From Flavobacterium psychrophilum (lineage in GTDB: Bacteria > Bacteroidota > Bacteroidia > Flavobacteriales > Flavobacteriaceae): a stretch of DNA of 64,000 bases. Below, piece after piece: positions 46,021-56,604 of this stretch (position 1 is its first letter; the number at the start of each line of letters is the position of its first letter). The stretch covers positions 3,100,001-3,164,000 of the forward strand of contig CP012388.1 of assembly GCA_001708385.1 (NCBI GenBank), read 5' to 3'. A model generated the notes under the pieces. The model was given only the letters and a program-made list of their open reading frames with translations. It did no database searches and was not told the origin of the DNA. A program made the translations under genes and the position numbers.

Positions 46021-47292
46021 ATGAATATAGCTATTATAGGATTAGGCTATGTGGGACTGCCGTTGGCAGTAGCAATGGCTAAAAAGCATACAGTTACAGG
46101 TTTCGATATTAATATTGGCAGGATAACAGCGTTAAATAAATTTAAGGATTCAACACTTGAAATAAGCTATGAAGAATTAAAACAAGTTGTTAAGACGGAA
46201 AAGACTTCGGGAAATGGCTTACATGTTACTAGTAATATTGATGATATCAAAGATTCTCAATATTATATTATAACTGTGCCAACTCCGGTTGATAAAGATA
46301 ATAGCCCTGATTTGGGAGCACTTTATAAAGCCAGTGAAACTGTAGGTAAAGTTTTAAGTAAGGGAGATATTGTAATTTACGAATCAACGGTTTATCCGGG
46401 GGCTACGGAAGAAGAATGTGTACCGGTACTGGAGCGTGTAAGTGGATTAATATTTAATGAAGATTTTTTTGCAGGCTACTCCCCTGAAAGAATTAACCCT
46501 GGCGATAAAGAACATACGGTAGAAAAGATATTAAAAGTAACATCTGGCTCGACACCAGAAGCTGCTCTAAAGGTTGATGCACTTTATAAGTCGGTTATTA
46601 CAGCAGGTACCCACATGGCACCTTCAATTAAGGTTGCTGAGGCTGCAAAGGTTATAGAGAACTCACAGCGTGATATTAATATCGCGTTTGTAAATGAACT
46701 TTCTAAGATATTTAGCCGTTTGGATATTGACACGTATGCAGTGCTCGAGGCTGCCGGAACGAAATGGAATTTTCTGCCGTTTAAGCCGGGATTGGTAGGA
46801 GGGCATTGTATAGGAGTAGACCCGTATTATTTAGCTCAAAAGGCTCAGCGTTCAGGCTATAATCCTGAAATTATACTTGCGGGAAGAAGGCTCAATGACA
46901 GTATGGGCGAATATGTGGCTTCTCAGTTGGTTAAAATGATGATAAAAAAAGGCATCGAAATTAAAGATGCCAGTGTTTTAATGCTTGGCGTGACATTTAA
47001 AGAAAACTGTCCGGATGTTAGAAATACAAAAATTATTGACGTAGTACATTCTTTACAAGAATATGGTATAAATGTTACTATTTTCGATCCGTGGGCTAGT
47101 CCTGAAGAGGTAATGCATGAGTACGGCTTAGAGACGATAAATGTCTTGCCTAAAGAACAATTTGAAGGTATTGTACTTGGTGTTTCACATAATGAATTTC
47201 TAGAGCTGGACTATGCCGGATTAAGAAAAGAAAACAGTATTCTGTTTGACGTTAAAGGTGTCTTGGGCGAAATGGCGGATGGAAGGTTATAA
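46021..47292 (+). CDS. UDP-N-acetylhexosamine 6-dehydrogenase, TviB/WbpO-like
   Basis: 423 residues. NAD-binding GLGYVG (7-12); catalytic Cys263 in [14 protein letters not shown]; conserved [18 protein letters not shown]. This subgroup oxidises UDP-GlcNAc or UDP-GalNAc to the uronic acid. It lies 21 bp after the epimerase. Inferred product UDP-GalNAcA; UDP-GlcNAcA cannot be excluded. Confidence 0.87.
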   Translation: MNIAIIGLGYVGLPLAVAMAKKHTVTGFDINIGRITALNKFKDSTLEISYEELKQVVKTEKTSGNGLHVTSNIDDIKDSQYYIITVPTPVDKDNSPDLGALYKASETVGKVLSKGDIVIYESTVYPGATEEECVPVLERVSGLIFNEDFFAGYSPERINPGDKEHTVEKILKVTSGSTPEAALKVDALYKSVITAGTHMAPSIKVAEAAKVIENSQRDINIAFVNELSKIFSRLDIDTYAVLEAAGTKWNFLPFKPGLVGGHCIGVDPYYLAQKAQRSGYNPEIILAGRRLNDSMGEYVASQLVKMMIKKGIEIKDASVLMLGVTFKENCPDVRNTKIIDVVHSLQEYGINVTIFDPWASPEEVMHEYGLETINVLPKEQFEGIVLGVSHNEFLELDYAGLRKENSILFDVKGVLGEMADGRL

Positions 47293-47359
47293 AATAAACA
47301 TAAAAGTAAAATAATATTTAAAATAATAAGAACTGTTAAAAATTAAGAGTTAAAGATTG

Positions 47360-47367
47360 TAAGTTTG
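47360..47367 (+). promoter_or_regulatory. -7 element before the UDP-glucose dehydrogenase gene
   Basis: TAAGTTTG followed by C in the 143-bp gap, leaving a leader of about 60 nt. It allows ugd and the genes after it to be transcribed apart from the first two genes. Confidence 0.5.
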
Positions 47368-47435
47368 CTGAACTAAGTAAGTGTTTTTTTAATTCATTTA
47401 TATACAGGTTTTTATAAATATTCGAATAGCGGAGA

Positions 47436-48830
47436 ATGACTAAGATTAAAAATATTTGCTGTATTGGTGCTGGTTATGTAGGCGGTCCAACAATGGCTGT
47501 GATAGCGCACAAATGTCCGGACATTAAAATTACAATTGTAGATCTTAATGCAGAGAGGATTGCGGCGTGGAACGATGAAGATGTGAATAATATTCCAATT
47601 TACGAACCGGGACTTTCCGATATTGTGGCTTCAGCGCGCGGAAGAAATCTTTTCTTTTCTACAGATGTGGAAAAAGCTATAGATGAAGCCGATATGATAT
47701 TTATTTCGGTAAATACTCCAACAAAGACTTACGGTGTTGGGAAGGGTATGGCTGCCGATCTTAAATATATTGAGCTTTGCGCCAGACAGATAGCAGCAGT
47801 TTCTAAAAGTGATAAAATAGTAGTTGAGAAATCTACGTTGCCAGTAAGAACTGCCGAGGCAATAAAAAATATATTAGACAATACAGGAAATGGTGCTAAG
47901 TTTCAAATCTTATCAAATCCTGAATTTCTTGCCGAAGGCACTGCTGTTGAAGACTTATTAAATCCGGATAGGGTATTGATAGGAGGAGGTACAGATGCAG
48001 AAGGCCAGGAAGCGATTAATGCACTTGTAGAAGTGTATGCGAACTGGATACCTCAAGAAAGAATACTTACAACCAATGTATGGTCGTCTGAACTATCCAA
48101 GCTAACCGCTAATGCATTTCTGGCTCAAAGGGTTTCTTCAATCAACGCAATGTCTGAGTTATGCGAGAAAACCGGTGCTGATGTAAATGAAGTTGCAAAA
48201 GCAATAGGTATGGACAGCAGGATTGGGTCTAAATTCCTTAAATCGTCTGTTGGTTTTGGCGGTTCGTGTTTTCAGAAGGATATCCTTAACCTGGTATATA
48301 TTGCTAAATCGTACGGCCTTAATGAAGTCGCTGATTACTGGGAACAGGTGATCATTATGAACGATCACCAAAAACAACGTTTTGCATCTAACATTGTAAA
48401 AACGCTTTATAATACTGTGTCTGGGAAGAAGATAGCCTTTTTAGGATGGGCTTTTAAAAAGGATACTAATGATACGCGGGAATCGGCAGCTATTTATGTA
48501 GCCGATAATTTATTGAATGAACAGGCAAACATTACTGTTTATGATCCGAAAGTAAGTGAAAGCGCTATATATAAAGATCTTGATTATCTTGACTCCAGAA
48601 ATCCGGAAGCTAACAGAGCTGGTTTAGAAGTAGTGACCGACGCTTACGAAGCCTGCAAGGACGCTCACGCTATTGCTGTACTTACAGAGTGGGATGAGTT
48701 TAAAGATTACAACTGGCAAAAAATATATGATAACATGAAAAAACCTGCTTTCGTATTTGATGGCAGGAATATACTTGATGGAGACAAGTTGTCTAAAATT
48801 GGATTTATATTTCAGGGAATAGGTAGTTAA
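47436..48830 (+). CDS. ugd: UDP-glucose 6-dehydrogenase, eukaryote-like class
   Basis: 464 residues, longer than the two other nucleotide-sugar dehydrogenases here. NAD motif GAGYVGGP (11-18), conserved [23 protein letters not shown] and catalytic Cys278 in [15 protein letters not shown]. These stretches resemble the animal/plant-type enzymes. It makes UDP-glucuronate. It lies 12 bp before rfbB, so it may be cotranscribed with the rhamnose genes. Confidence 0.93.
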   Translation: MTKIKNICCIGAGYVGGPTMAVIAHKCPDIKITIVDLNAERIAAWNDEDVNNIPIYEPGLSDIVASARGRNLFFSTDVEKAIDEADMIFISVNTPTKTYGVGKGMAADLKYIELCARQIAAVSKSDKIVVEKSTLPVRTAEAIKNILDNTGNGAKFQILSNPEFLAEGTAVEDLLNPDRVLIGGGTDAEGQEAINALVEVYANWIPQERILTTNVWSSELSKLTANAFLAQRVSSINAMSELCEKTGADVNEVAKAIGMDSRIGSKFLKSSVGFGGSCFQKDILNLVYIAKSYGLNEVADYWEQVIIMNDHQKQRFASNIVKTLYNTVSGKKIAFLGWAFKKDTNDTRESAAIYVADNLLNEQANITVYDPKVSESAIYKDLDYLDSRNPEANRAGLEVVTDAYEACKDAHAIAVLTEWDEFKDYNWQKIYDNMKKPAFVFDGRNILDGDKLSKIGFIFQGIGS

Positions 48831-48842
48831 GAAGTAAAACTC

Positions 48843-49898
48843 ATGAAAAAAATTCTTATCACCGGTGGTGCCGGTTTTATTGGATCTCACGTTGTGAGGC
48901 GTTTTGTAAAAAAATATCAGGATGTACATATTTACAATCTTGATGCGCTTACATATGCAGGTAACCTGGAAAATATTAAGGATATTCAAAATGAACCCAA
49001 TTATACTTTTGTTAAGGGAGACATTACCGATGCCGAATTTATAAATGATCTATTTCAAGAGCAAAAATTTGATGGTGTACTTCACCTGGCTGCGGAGTCC
49101 CACGTTGACCGCTCTATAAAAGACCCTCTTGCCTTTGTGAAAACAAATGTTATTGGAACAATGAATTTGCTTAATGCGGCAAAAGATTTGTGGAAAGGTA
49201 ATTTTGAAGGTAAGAGATTCTATCATATAAGTACTGATGAGGTGTACGGTACATTGGGCGCAGAAGGATTGTTTACAGAAACTACTGCATACGATCCTAA
49301 TTCACCATATTCAGCTTCAAAGGCAGCTTCAGATCATTTTGTAAGGGCATACGGTGAAACCTATGGGCTGCCTTATGTTTTAACTAACTGTTCAAATAAT
49401 TACGGGCCTTATCATTTTCCGGAAAAATTAATACCCCTGTTTATAAATAATATTATAAATAACAAGCCTTTACCGGTTTACGGTGACGGCAAATATACCC
49501 GCGACTGGCTTTTTGTCGAAGATCACGCAGTGGCTATAGATTTAGTTTTTCATGAGGGAAAAAATCATGCGACATACAATATAGGAGGCTTCAATGAATT
49601 GCAGAATATCGACTTGGTAAAACTATTATGTTCTATCATGGATAAAAAACTTGGTCATCCGGAAGGTACTTCAGTTAAGCTAATCACTTATGTAAAGGAT
49701 AGGCCGGGGCACGACCTGCGATACGCTATAGACGCGTCAAAGATCAATAAAGAACTGGGTTGGAAACCATCTGTGACATTTGAAGAAGGACTTGAAAGGA
49801 CTGTTGATTGGTTTTTAAGTAATCAGGAGTGGCTTAATAATGTCACATCAGGTGCCTATCAAAAATATTATGACAATCAATACAGTGTTTCAGAGTAA
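48843..49898 (+). CDS. rfbB: dTDP-glucose 4,6-dehydratase
   Basis: 351 residues. Extended SDR with GGAGFIGS (about 8-15), STDEVYGTLG carrying the catalytic Asp-Glu, and Tyr-Lys in SPYSASK. It catalyses step two of dTDP-L-rhamnose synthesis. It shares one base with the rfbC start (TAATG). Confidence 0.97.
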   Translation: MKKILITGGAGFIGSHVVRRFVKKYQDVHIYNLDALTYAGNLENIKDIQNEPNYTFVKGDITDAEFINDLFQEQKFDGVLHLAAESHVDRSIKDPLAFVKTNVIGTMNLLNAAKDLWKGNFEGKRFYHISTDEVYGTLGAEGLFTETTAYDPNSPYSASKAASDHFVRAYGETYGLPYVLTNCSNNYGPYHFPEKLIPLFINNIINNKPLPVYGDGKYTRDWLFVEDHAVAIDLVFHEGKNHATYNIGGFNELQNIDLVKLLCSIMDKKLGHPEGTSVKLITYVKDRPGHDLRYAIDASKINKELGWKPSVTFEEGLERTVDWFLSNQEWLNNVTSGAYQKYYDNQYSVSE

Positions 49899-50446
49899 TG
49901 GAAATTGAAAAGACAAAATTGGAGGGGTGTTTTATCCTGAAGCCTCAGCAATTTCATGATGACAGAGGTTATTTTTTTGAAAGTTTTAATGAATCTAAAT
50001 TTCAGGAGCTTACAGGTACTGCTACGAGGTTTGTCCAGGATAATCAATCGTTCTCAACTTATGGGGTTTTAAGAGGGCTTCATGCCCAGGCCGGGGAACA
50101 CGCTCAAGCTAAATTGGTAAGGGTATTAAAAGGAGAAGTGCTTGATGTGGCAGTAGATGTTCGTAAAGGCTCGTCAACTTTTGGTGAGCATGTTGCTGTA
50201 AAACTTAGTGCAGAGAATAATCTTCAATTGTTTATTCCAAGAGGCTTTTTGCATGGATTTGTTGTTCTGTCGGAAACAGCTGAGTTTTTTTATAAATGCG
50301 ATAATTATTACAATAAGGTTTCTGAAACTGGAGTTGTTTATAATGATGCTGCGATTGAAATCGACTGGATTGTACCACAGGAAAAAATAAATTTATCTCA
50401 GAAAGATGTTATACTACCGGTTTTGGCAGATGTATATAGTAAATAA
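49898..50446 (+). CDS. rfbC: dTDP-4-dehydrorhamnose 3,5-epimerase
   Basis: 182 residues, a cupin-fold epimerase. The catalytic His is in VLRGLHAQAGEHAQAKLVRV (RGLHAQ where most enzymes have RGLHYQ), with FDDxGYFFES-type N-terminus (HDDRGYFFESF) and IPRGFLHGFVVLSETAEFFYK. It lies between rfbB and rfbD in the usual order. Confidence 0.96.
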   Translation: MEIEKTKLEGCFILKPQQFHDDRGYFFESFNESKFQELTGTATRFVQDNQSFSTYGVLRGLHAQAGEHAQAKLVRVLKGEVLDVAVDVRKGSSTFGEHVAVKLSAENNLQLFIPRGFLHGFVVLSETAEFFYKCDNYYNKVSETGVVYNDAAIEIDWIVPQEKINLSQKDVILPVLADVYSK

Positions 50447-50452
50447 TATAAA

Positions 50453-51313
50453 ATGAAAACTATATTAGTTACAGGAGGTGACGGACAGTTAGGACAATCG
50501 ATCCGTGCAGTTAAAGAACAACATGGAAAGGGCTATAATTTTGTATACCTGACATCATCCGATTTTAATCTTACGAATCCATTACAGATGGAGCAGGTTG
50601 TTAAACAATACGCTCCTGCATATATTATAAATTGTGCAGCGTACACAGCTGTTGACAAAGCAGAGACTGAGAAAGAAAAGGCTTTTGCTGTTAATGCGCA
50701 CGGTCCGTCTGACCTGGCAGCAATATGTAAACGTGAAGGTGTCATACTGATACATATTTCTACCGATTTCGTTTTTGAAGGATCTGTACCGATACCTCTT
50801 ACAGAGGAAATGGAAACCGTTCCAGCTGGTATTTACGGCGCATCTAAGCTTGCAGGTGAGAAAGCTATTTCAGAACAAATGGATCAGTATTTTATCCTCC
50901 GTACCAGCTGGCTGTATTCTGAATATCAGAGTAATTTTCTGAAAACGATGATTCGCTTAGGTAATGAAAGAGAAGAGTTATCGGTTGTTTATGATCAGGT
51001 GGGATCGCCAACCTATGCAGTTGATCTTGCTGAAATGATTATAGCTATTGTCAATTCTTCATCAGAAGCATTTGGGGTTTATCATTACAGTAACGAAGGA
51101 GTAGCATCCTGGTATGATTTTGCCTTCGAGATATTCAAATTAGGAAAACAAACCATACGATTAATGCCAATCAACTCGTCACAATATCCAACACCGGCAA
51201 AAAGACCCGGATATTCTGTTATGAGTAAAGATAAAATTAAGGCTGAATTTAATGTTACTATAAAACACTGGTCTGCTAGTTTGACTATGTGTATGCAAAA
51301 TATAAATTTATGA
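50453..51313 (+). CDS. rfbD: dTDP-4-dehydrorhamnose reductase
   Basis: 286 residues. NADPH-binding [11 protein letters not shown] (about 7-17), [17 protein letters not shown], active-site [11 protein letters not shown], and [14 protein letters not shown]. Last step to dTDP-L-rhamnose. Its stop overlaps the rfbA start by four bases (ATGA), indicating coupling. Confidence 0.96.
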   Translation: MKTILVTGGDGQLGQSIRAVKEQHGKGYNFVYLTSSDFNLTNPLQMEQVVKQYAPAYIINCAAYTAVDKAETEKEKAFAVNAHGPSDLAAICKREGVILIHISTDFVFEGSVPIPLTEEMETVPAGIYGASKLAGEKAISEQMDQYFILRTSWLYSEYQSNFLKTMIRLGNEREELSVVYDQVGSPTYAVDLAEMIIAIVNSSSEAFGVYHYSNEGVASWYDFAFEIFKLGKQTIRLMPINSSQYPTPAKRPGYSVMSKDKIKAEFNVTIKHWSASLTMCMQNINL

Positions 51314-52176
51314 AAGGTATCATACTCGCGGGTGGATCAGGAACAAGGCTTCATCCTTTGACGATTACTGTCAGTAAACAATTGTTGCCAGTTTACGATA
51401 AACCTATGATCTATTATCCATTATCTGTATTGATGCAGGCAGGTATAAGAGAGATATTAATTATTACCACTCCAAGAGATCAGCAGGCATTTAAAGATTT
51501 GCTAGGTGATGGTAAGCGTTTAGGTTGCCGTTTTGAATATGCTGTTCAGGAACATCCTAATGGCCTTGCACAGGCCTTTATTATTGGCGAGAATTTTATA
51601 GGTAGTGATAAAGTAGCACTTATACTTGGGGATAATATTTTCTACGGGACCGGACTGGCCGATTTATTACAGGCTAACAATAACCCTGATGGGGGTATTA
51701 TTTATGCTTACCATGTAAAAGATCCCGAGAGGTATGGTGTAGTAGAGTTTAACGAAGATGGAAAAGCTGTTTCGATTGAAGAGAAACCAAAGGAACCAAA
51801 ATCTCATTTCGCTGTTCCAGGCATTTATTTCTATGATAACGAAGTTATAAGTATAGCAAAACAAATCTTGCCAAGTGAAAGAGGGGAGCTTGAAATAACA
51901 GATGTTAACAGAGAGTACCTTAGGCGTGGTAAGTTGAGCGTAAGTGTGCTGGATAAAGGTACAGCATGGCTTGATACCGGTACTTTTCAGTCTTTAATGC
52001 AGGCTTCTCAGTTTGTAGAAGTCATTGAAGAGCGCCAAGGGCTTAAAATAGGTGCTATTGAAGGTGTGGCTTATGAAATGGGTTATATTGATAAGACAGA
52101 GTTTAATGAGCTTATTAAGCCGTTTATGAAAAGCGGTTATGGAAGAAATTTGGCAGGTTTGACGAAGCCAATTTAG
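51310..52176 (+). CDS. rfbA: Glucose-1-phosphate thymidylyltransferase
   Basis: 288 residues from the ATG at 51310 ([18 protein letters not shown], nucleotide-binding GGSGTR at 8-13). It makes dTDP-glucose, the first step of the rhamnose route. The catalytic-site stretch [12 protein letters not shown] and [21 protein letters not shown] are standard. It is last in the rfbBCDA set; the gap that follows carries a new promoter. Confidence 0.97.
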   Translation: MKGIILAGGSGTRLHPLTITVSKQLLPVYDKPMIYYPLSVLMQAGIREILIITTPRDQQAFKDLLGDGKRLGCRFEYAVQEHPNGLAQAFIIGENFIGSDKVALILGDNIFYGTGLADLLQANNNPDGGIIYAYHVKDPERYGVVEFNEDGKAVSIEEKPKEPKSHFAVPGIYFYDNEVISIAKQILPSERGELEITDVNREYLRRGKLSVSVLDKGTAWLDTGTFQSLMQASQFVEVIEERQGLKIGAIEGVAYEMGYIDKTEFNELIKPFMKSGYGRNLAGLTKPI

Positions 52177-52236
52177 CGTGCCAAATCATCTCATCAGAAA
52201 AATTTGTTAAAACATTTATAATTCTTATATGATAAA

Positions 52237-52266
52237 TTGTATGTTAGACAATAACGAGTACTTTTG
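52237..52266 (+). promoter_or_regulatory. Promoter of the winged-helix/wecB part of the locus
   Basis: TTG (52237-52239), 19 nt, TACTTTTG (52259-52266), the same -7 octamer as the rplC promoter. About 20 nt leader. Confidence 0.8.
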
Positions 52267-52290
52267 TGGTGCAATTTATTTAAATATTAG

Positions 52291-52800
52291 ATGTTAGATT
52301 CTCTAATTACTTCAAAAACCAGATTAAGACTTCTTGTGAAGTTTTTTGTCAATGCTGCCAACGAAGGACATTTAAGAGGTCTTGCCACTGAATTTAGCGA
52401 ATCAACTAACGCGATTCGTAAAGAGTTGAATAATCTTTCTGATGCCGGCTATCTTGAAAAAGAGAATGTTAGCAATAAGGTAAGATACAGGGCTAATGAA
52501 AAACATCCATTATTTTTATCTCTTCAAAATATTGTCAGGAAATATCTTGGGCTTGATGTAATTGTTGATCAGGTGCTTGAACGCATGGGCGATGTGAAAA
52601 AAATTATCCTTATTGGTGATTATGCTAATGGATTGGATACAGGAACGATAGAAGTTGTTGTTGTTGGAGATGTTTTAAATGACGATTACTTTAATAATTT
52701 ATCTCTCAAAATTGAAGAACTGATCAACCGCAAGGTAGTGTTTATATTATCTACTGAATCGCGGGATGGTTTAGTTGTTTTTGAGAATTTATCTAAATAA
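52291..52800 (+). CDS. Winged-helix protein with degenerate nucleotidyltransferase-like domain
   Basis: 169 residues. Residues 1-70 form an ArsR-like winged helix (FSESTNAIRKELNNLSDAGY is the recognition part). Residues 100-160 resemble a MNT-type nucleotidyltransferase fold (KKIILIGDYANGLDTGTIEV), but the GSxARG...DxD active site reads GDYANG...TxE, so catalysis is unlikely. Similar proteins occur inside flavobacterial polysaccharide loci, as far as I recall. With its own promoter and placement before wecB it is a candidate local regulator, possibly sensing a nucleotide or nucleotide sugar (inference). Confidence 0.75.
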   Translation: MLDSLITSKTRLRLLVKFFVNAANEGHLRGLATEFSESTNAIRKELNNLSDAGYLEKENVSNKVRYRANEKHPLFLSLQNIVRKYLGLDVIVDQVLERMGDVKKIILIGDYANGLDTGTIEVVVVGDVLNDDYFNNLSLKIEELINRKVVFILSTESRDGLVVFENLSK

Positions 52801-52815
52801 GATTTTAGCTGTATA

Positions 52816-53946
52816 ATGAAAAAAATTCTAATTGTATTTGGAACCCGTCCGGAAGCTATAAAGATGGCGCCCTTGGTAAAAGCTTGTATCAACGAAGCTC
52901 AGTTTATTACAAAAGTTGCAGTAACGGCTCAACATAGGGAGATGTTAGATCAGGTTCTTGATTTTTTCGAGCTATCACCGGATTTTGATTTAGACCTGAT
53001 GAAACCGAATCAGAATCTTTATACATTAACTGCTGATATAATAACAGGATTAAAGCCTGTTCTTGAGGATTTCAAACCAGACTACGTTTTTGTTCATGGT
53101 GATACTACAACTACAATGGCAACCAGTATAGCTGCGTTTTATTCGGGGGCAACTGTATGTCATGTTGAAGCAGGTTTGCGCACAAATGATAAATATTCAC
53201 CGTTTCCTGAAGAAATTAACAGGCAGATAGCGGGTAGAATTTCAGATATTCATTTTGCCCCTACATCAACTTCTAAAGAAAACCTTTTAAAGGAAAATAT
53301 AGAAGAATCTTCAATACTTGTTACAGGAAACACTGTAATAGACGCGTTATTGGATAGTGCAAAGCGTGTCGAAAATATAGAAAATGAAGAAATTGATTTT
53401 TTAAAGAAGAACGTAGATTTTTCAAAAAGGATCATCCTTGTAACTGGTCACAGGAGAGAAAATCACGGAGAAGGGTTTATTAATATTTGTGCAGCATTAA
53501 AAGAAATTGCGCAAAGGAATCCTGATGTACAGATTATTTACCCGGTGCATTTAAATCCTAATGTAAAGGGGCCTGTCTATGAAATTCTGGGTGATATTTC
53601 TAATATAAAATTAATTGACCCTCTGGCTTATCCAGCTTTTGTATGGTTGATGAATCAATCAACATTAATAATTACCGATAGTGGAGGAGTTCAGGAAGAA
53701 GCGCCAAGTCTTGGTAAACCTGTATTAGTAATGAGGGATACTACAGAAAGACCTGAAGCTGTTTCGGCAGGTACTGTAATTTTAGTAGGTACAAACAAAG
53801 ACCTTATAGTTGAAGAATGTACGAATTTACTAACCGATACAGCACGCTACCAAAGTATGAGTGCGTTACATAATCCTTATGGTGATGGGAAGGCATGTGA
53901 GCGTATAGTTGAATATATAAAAAACCATCAAACTAAAACCAAATAA
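52816..53946 (+). CDS. wecB: UDP-N-acetylglucosamine 2-epimerase (non-hydrolysing)
   Basis: 376 residues. [12 protein letters not shown] at the N-terminus, [38 protein letters not shown] and [21 protein letters not shown] are the family landmarks. It makes UDP-ManNAc, the substrate of the next gene, 20 bp downstream. Confidence 0.97.
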   Translation: MKKILIVFGTRPEAIKMAPLVKACINEAQFITKVAVTAQHREMLDQVLDFFELSPDFDLDLMKPNQNLYTLTADIITGLKPVLEDFKPDYVFVHGDTTTTMATSIAAFYSGATVCHVEAGLRTNDKYSPFPEEINRQIAGRISDIHFAPTSTSKENLLKENIEESSILVTGNTVIDALLDSAKRVENIENEEIDFLKKNVDFSKRIILVTGHRRENHGEGFINICAALKEIAQRNPDVQIIYPVHLNPNVKGPVYEILGDISNIKLIDPLAYPAFVWLMNQSTLIITDSGGVQEEAPSLGKPVLVMRDTTERPEAVSAGTVILVGTNKDLIVEECTNLLTDTARYQSMSALHNPYGDGKACERIVEYIKNHQTKTK

Positions 53947-53966
53947 TTTCAATTCAATCAATTAAA

Positions 53967-55175
53967 ATGGATCAAAAAGTTGTTACAATAGGCTTAGGGT
54001 ACATAGGTTTACCGACATCGGCATTAATTGCTAATAATAATATTCACGTACACGGTGTAGATATCAATCAGAGTGTTGTTGATACTATAAATGCCGGAAA
54101 AATACATATAGTTGAGCCTAGTCTTGACGAAGCTGTTGCTAAGGCGGTTGCAGCGGGGTTTCTTACTGCCAGTACAAAACCGACCGAAGCAAATACGTAC
54201 TTGGTTGTTGTCCCAACGCCATTTAAGGGTAATTATGAGCCGGATATTTCTTATGTTAAAGCGGCTACCACCGCTATTTTACCATTATTAAAGAAAGGTG
54301 ATTTATATATAATTGAGTCGACATCACCTGTTGGAACTACAGACAAGATGATGAACTATATTTTTGCCGAACGTCCCGAACTTAAAGGTGAAATATTCCT
54401 GGCGTATTGTCCGGAGCGTGTATTACCGGGTAACGTTATGCATGAATTGGTGTACAATGACAGAGTTATTGGTGGTGTTGATGAAGCATCAACAGATAAA
54501 GCCGTTGCATTTTACAGCCAGTTCGTTAAAGGCGAACTTCATAGAACTAATGCTGTTACAGCAGAAATGTGTAAGCTTACTGAAAATTCATCAAGAGATG
54601 TCCAGATTGCGTTTGCAAATGAATTATCCCTGATTTGTGATAAGGCAGGTATTAACGTATGGGAACTGATTAAGCTTGCGAACAAACATCCGCGTGTTAA
54701 TATACTTCAGCCTGGCTGTGGTGTGGGCGGTCACTGTATCGCTGTTGATCCTTACTTTATCGTTTCAGACTACCCGATGGAGTCACGTATTATAGGTAAA
54801 GCCAGAGAAGTAAATAATTACAAGTCGTTTTGGTGTGCAGAAAAAGTAAAAACTGCAAAACTTGAATTTCAGGTTAAACACGGTAAACTGCCAAGGATAG
54901 CGGTAATGGGACTTGCGTTTAAACCAAATATTGATGATCTAAGAGAATCTCCGGCAAAGTACATTGCTCAGAAAATTATGCAGGATATGCATGACGAAGA
55001 GTACTTTGTTGTTGAACCGAATATCGAAGAACACAACGTTTTTAAACTTACAAACTATAAGGAAGCCGCGGAAAAAGCAGATATAATTGCTTTTTTGGTA
55101 GCTCACGATGAGTTTAAAACTTTGGAAATACCTAAAGATAAAGTTGTATTGGACTTTTGTGGGGTGCTTAAATAA
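53967..55175 (+). CDS. wecC: UDP-N-acetyl-D-mannosamine dehydrogenase
   Basis: 402 residues. NAD motif GLGYIGLP (9-16), ESTSPVGTTDK, YCPERVLPGNV and catalytic Cys257 in GCGVGGHCIAVDPYF, all WecC-type. It produces UDP-ManNAcA, a third uronic acid donor for this locus. It is adjacent to wecB, as in many capsule clusters. Confidence 0.96.
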   Translation: MDQKVVTIGLGYIGLPTSALIANNNIHVHGVDINQSVVDTINAGKIHIVEPSLDEAVAKAVAAGFLTASTKPTEANTYLVVVPTPFKGNYEPDISYVKAATTAILPLLKKGDLYIIESTSPVGTTDKMMNYIFAERPELKGEIFLAYCPERVLPGNVMHELVYNDRVIGGVDEASTDKAVAFYSQFVKGELHRTNAVTAEMCKLTENSSRDVQIAFANELSLICDKAGINVWELIKLANKHPRVNILQPGCGVGGHCIAVDPYFIVSDYPMESRIIGKAREVNNYKSFWCAEKVKTAKLEFQVKHGKLPRIAVMGLAFKPNIDDLRESPAKYIAQKIMQDMHDEEYFVVEPNIEEHNVFKLTNYKEAAEKADIIAFLVAHDEFKTLEIPKDKVVLDFCGVLK

Positions 55176-55187
55176 GTTACCTACTAA

Positions 55188-56603
55188 ATGAAAAAATTTT
55201 TATTAAACAGCGGTATTTTAGCTCTACAACCTTTTATTACAAAAATAATTGTATATTTTGTATTACCCCTTTATACTCTGTGTTTAACGCCAGTACAATT
55301 TGGAGAGGTTGAATATTTATTAGCGATTGGAGTTTTTTTCAAAACTTTCATAAGCATGAGTATGACTAGCTCTTTTTGGAAGTATGTTGGTGATAATCAA
55401 AGATGGAAAGAAGGAGAAGTAGTTTTTAGCATATTGCTTATATCTAGTGTTTTAGGTTGTGTTATAACACTGCTGTTTTTTCTATATTGTTGTATCTTCC
55501 AAGATTTTAAAGCCATAAACGTAAGCCTTATAATATACTTTGTAAGTGAAATTATTTCACTAGCTTATATGGTTGTTAATTTGGTTATCAGGAATAATTT
55601 TAATGTGAGGAAGTTTTTATTCATTACTTTTTTATATGTTGTTACTTTTGTATTGTGCAATTATTTATTCGTATACTATTTAGATCTGGGCATTAAGGGA
55701 GTGTTTTATAGTTATTTACTTTCGGCAAGTATAGTTTTAATTGGAGCTGTTAGTATTTTGAAAGATCATATCGTTATAAAATTTGATAAGTCGTTAATTT
55801 TTGATATTTTGAAGTATAGTTTTCCATTAATGTTAACAAATCTGATTGCTATAATAATAATGTTCAGCGATAGAATACTTATTAAAAATTTAAGAGGAAG
55901 CTATGAGTTAGGTATATATTCCTATGGGTTTAAGTTTGGTTCGCTAATCAAAAGTGTTGTTATTGATGTGTTCTTTATAATATGGAATCCTATTAGATGG
56001 AAAATTTATAGGAATCCCAATGGAGAAAAAATATTTGCTGTAATTTCAAAAGCAATTTTTATCTTGTTTCCAATTGTTGGATTTTTAACCGTAATAGTGA
56101 GTAAATTCGTGGGTGAGTTATTAGCTGTGAATGATGATTATACAACAGGTTTTAAAATTATTCCCTTCATTACTTTTGGATATATTTTCTATGGATTGTA
56201 CTATTATTCTTCTATGGGATTACTTTTTAAAGATAAAACAGGTCTAATCGCTAAAATAGTCTTTAGCGTTTCTTGTTTTAATGTCATTCTTAACTTTATA
56301 CTTATTACTGGTTTTGGATATATTGGTGCAGGACTGTGTGCATTCGTTACATACATAGCTATGTTCTTTCTAGGACATTTTTATTGCAATAAATATTATA
56401 ACATTGGTCCAATTAATTACAGTTCCGTTTTGCTAATGATTATTTATCTTGCAGTCACTATGTTTATTAGCGTAAATATATTAATTGATATAATTTTAGG
56501 TTTAGGCTTTATTTTTATGTTATTGATTCTTAATATTAGAAATTTAAGATATATAAGGAGTAACTCATCATTATTAGTTAAAACATTAACAGAAGCTTAC
56601 TAA
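55188..56603 (+). CDS. wzx: Wzx-type polysaccharide flippase
   Basis: 471 residues with about 12 to 14 hydrophobic segments, MOP/PST superfamily organisation. The N-terminus LNSGILALQPFITKIIVYFVLPLYTLCLTP is typical of oligosaccharide translocases. It should flip the lipid-linked repeat unit across the inner membrane. It starts 12 bp after wecC, but base composition turns clearly more AT-rich here. One bp separates it from the next gene. Confidence 0.88.
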   Translation: MKKFLLNSGILALQPFITKIIVYFVLPLYTLCLTPVQFGEVEYLLAIGVFFKTFISMSMTSSFWKYVGDNQRWKEGEVVFSILLISSVLGCVITLLFFLYCCIFQDFKAINVSLIIYFVSEIISLAYMVVNLVIRNNFNVRKFLFITFLYVVTFVLCNYLFVYYLDLGIKGVFYSYLLSASIVLIGAVSILKDHIVIKFDKSLIFDILKYSFPLMLTNLIAIIIMFSDRILIKNLRGSYELGIYSYGFKFGSLIKSVVIDVFFIIWNPIRWKIYRNPNGEKIFAVISKAIFILFPIVGFLTVIVSKFVGELLAVNDDYTTGFKIIPFITFGYIFYGLYYYSSMGLLFKDKTGLIAKIVFSVSCFNVILNFILITGFGYIGAGLCAFVTYIAMFFLGHFYCNKYYNIGPINYSSVLLMIIYLAVTMFISVNILIDIILGLGFIFMLLILNIRNLRYIRSNSSLLVKTLTEAY

Positions 56604-56604
56604 T

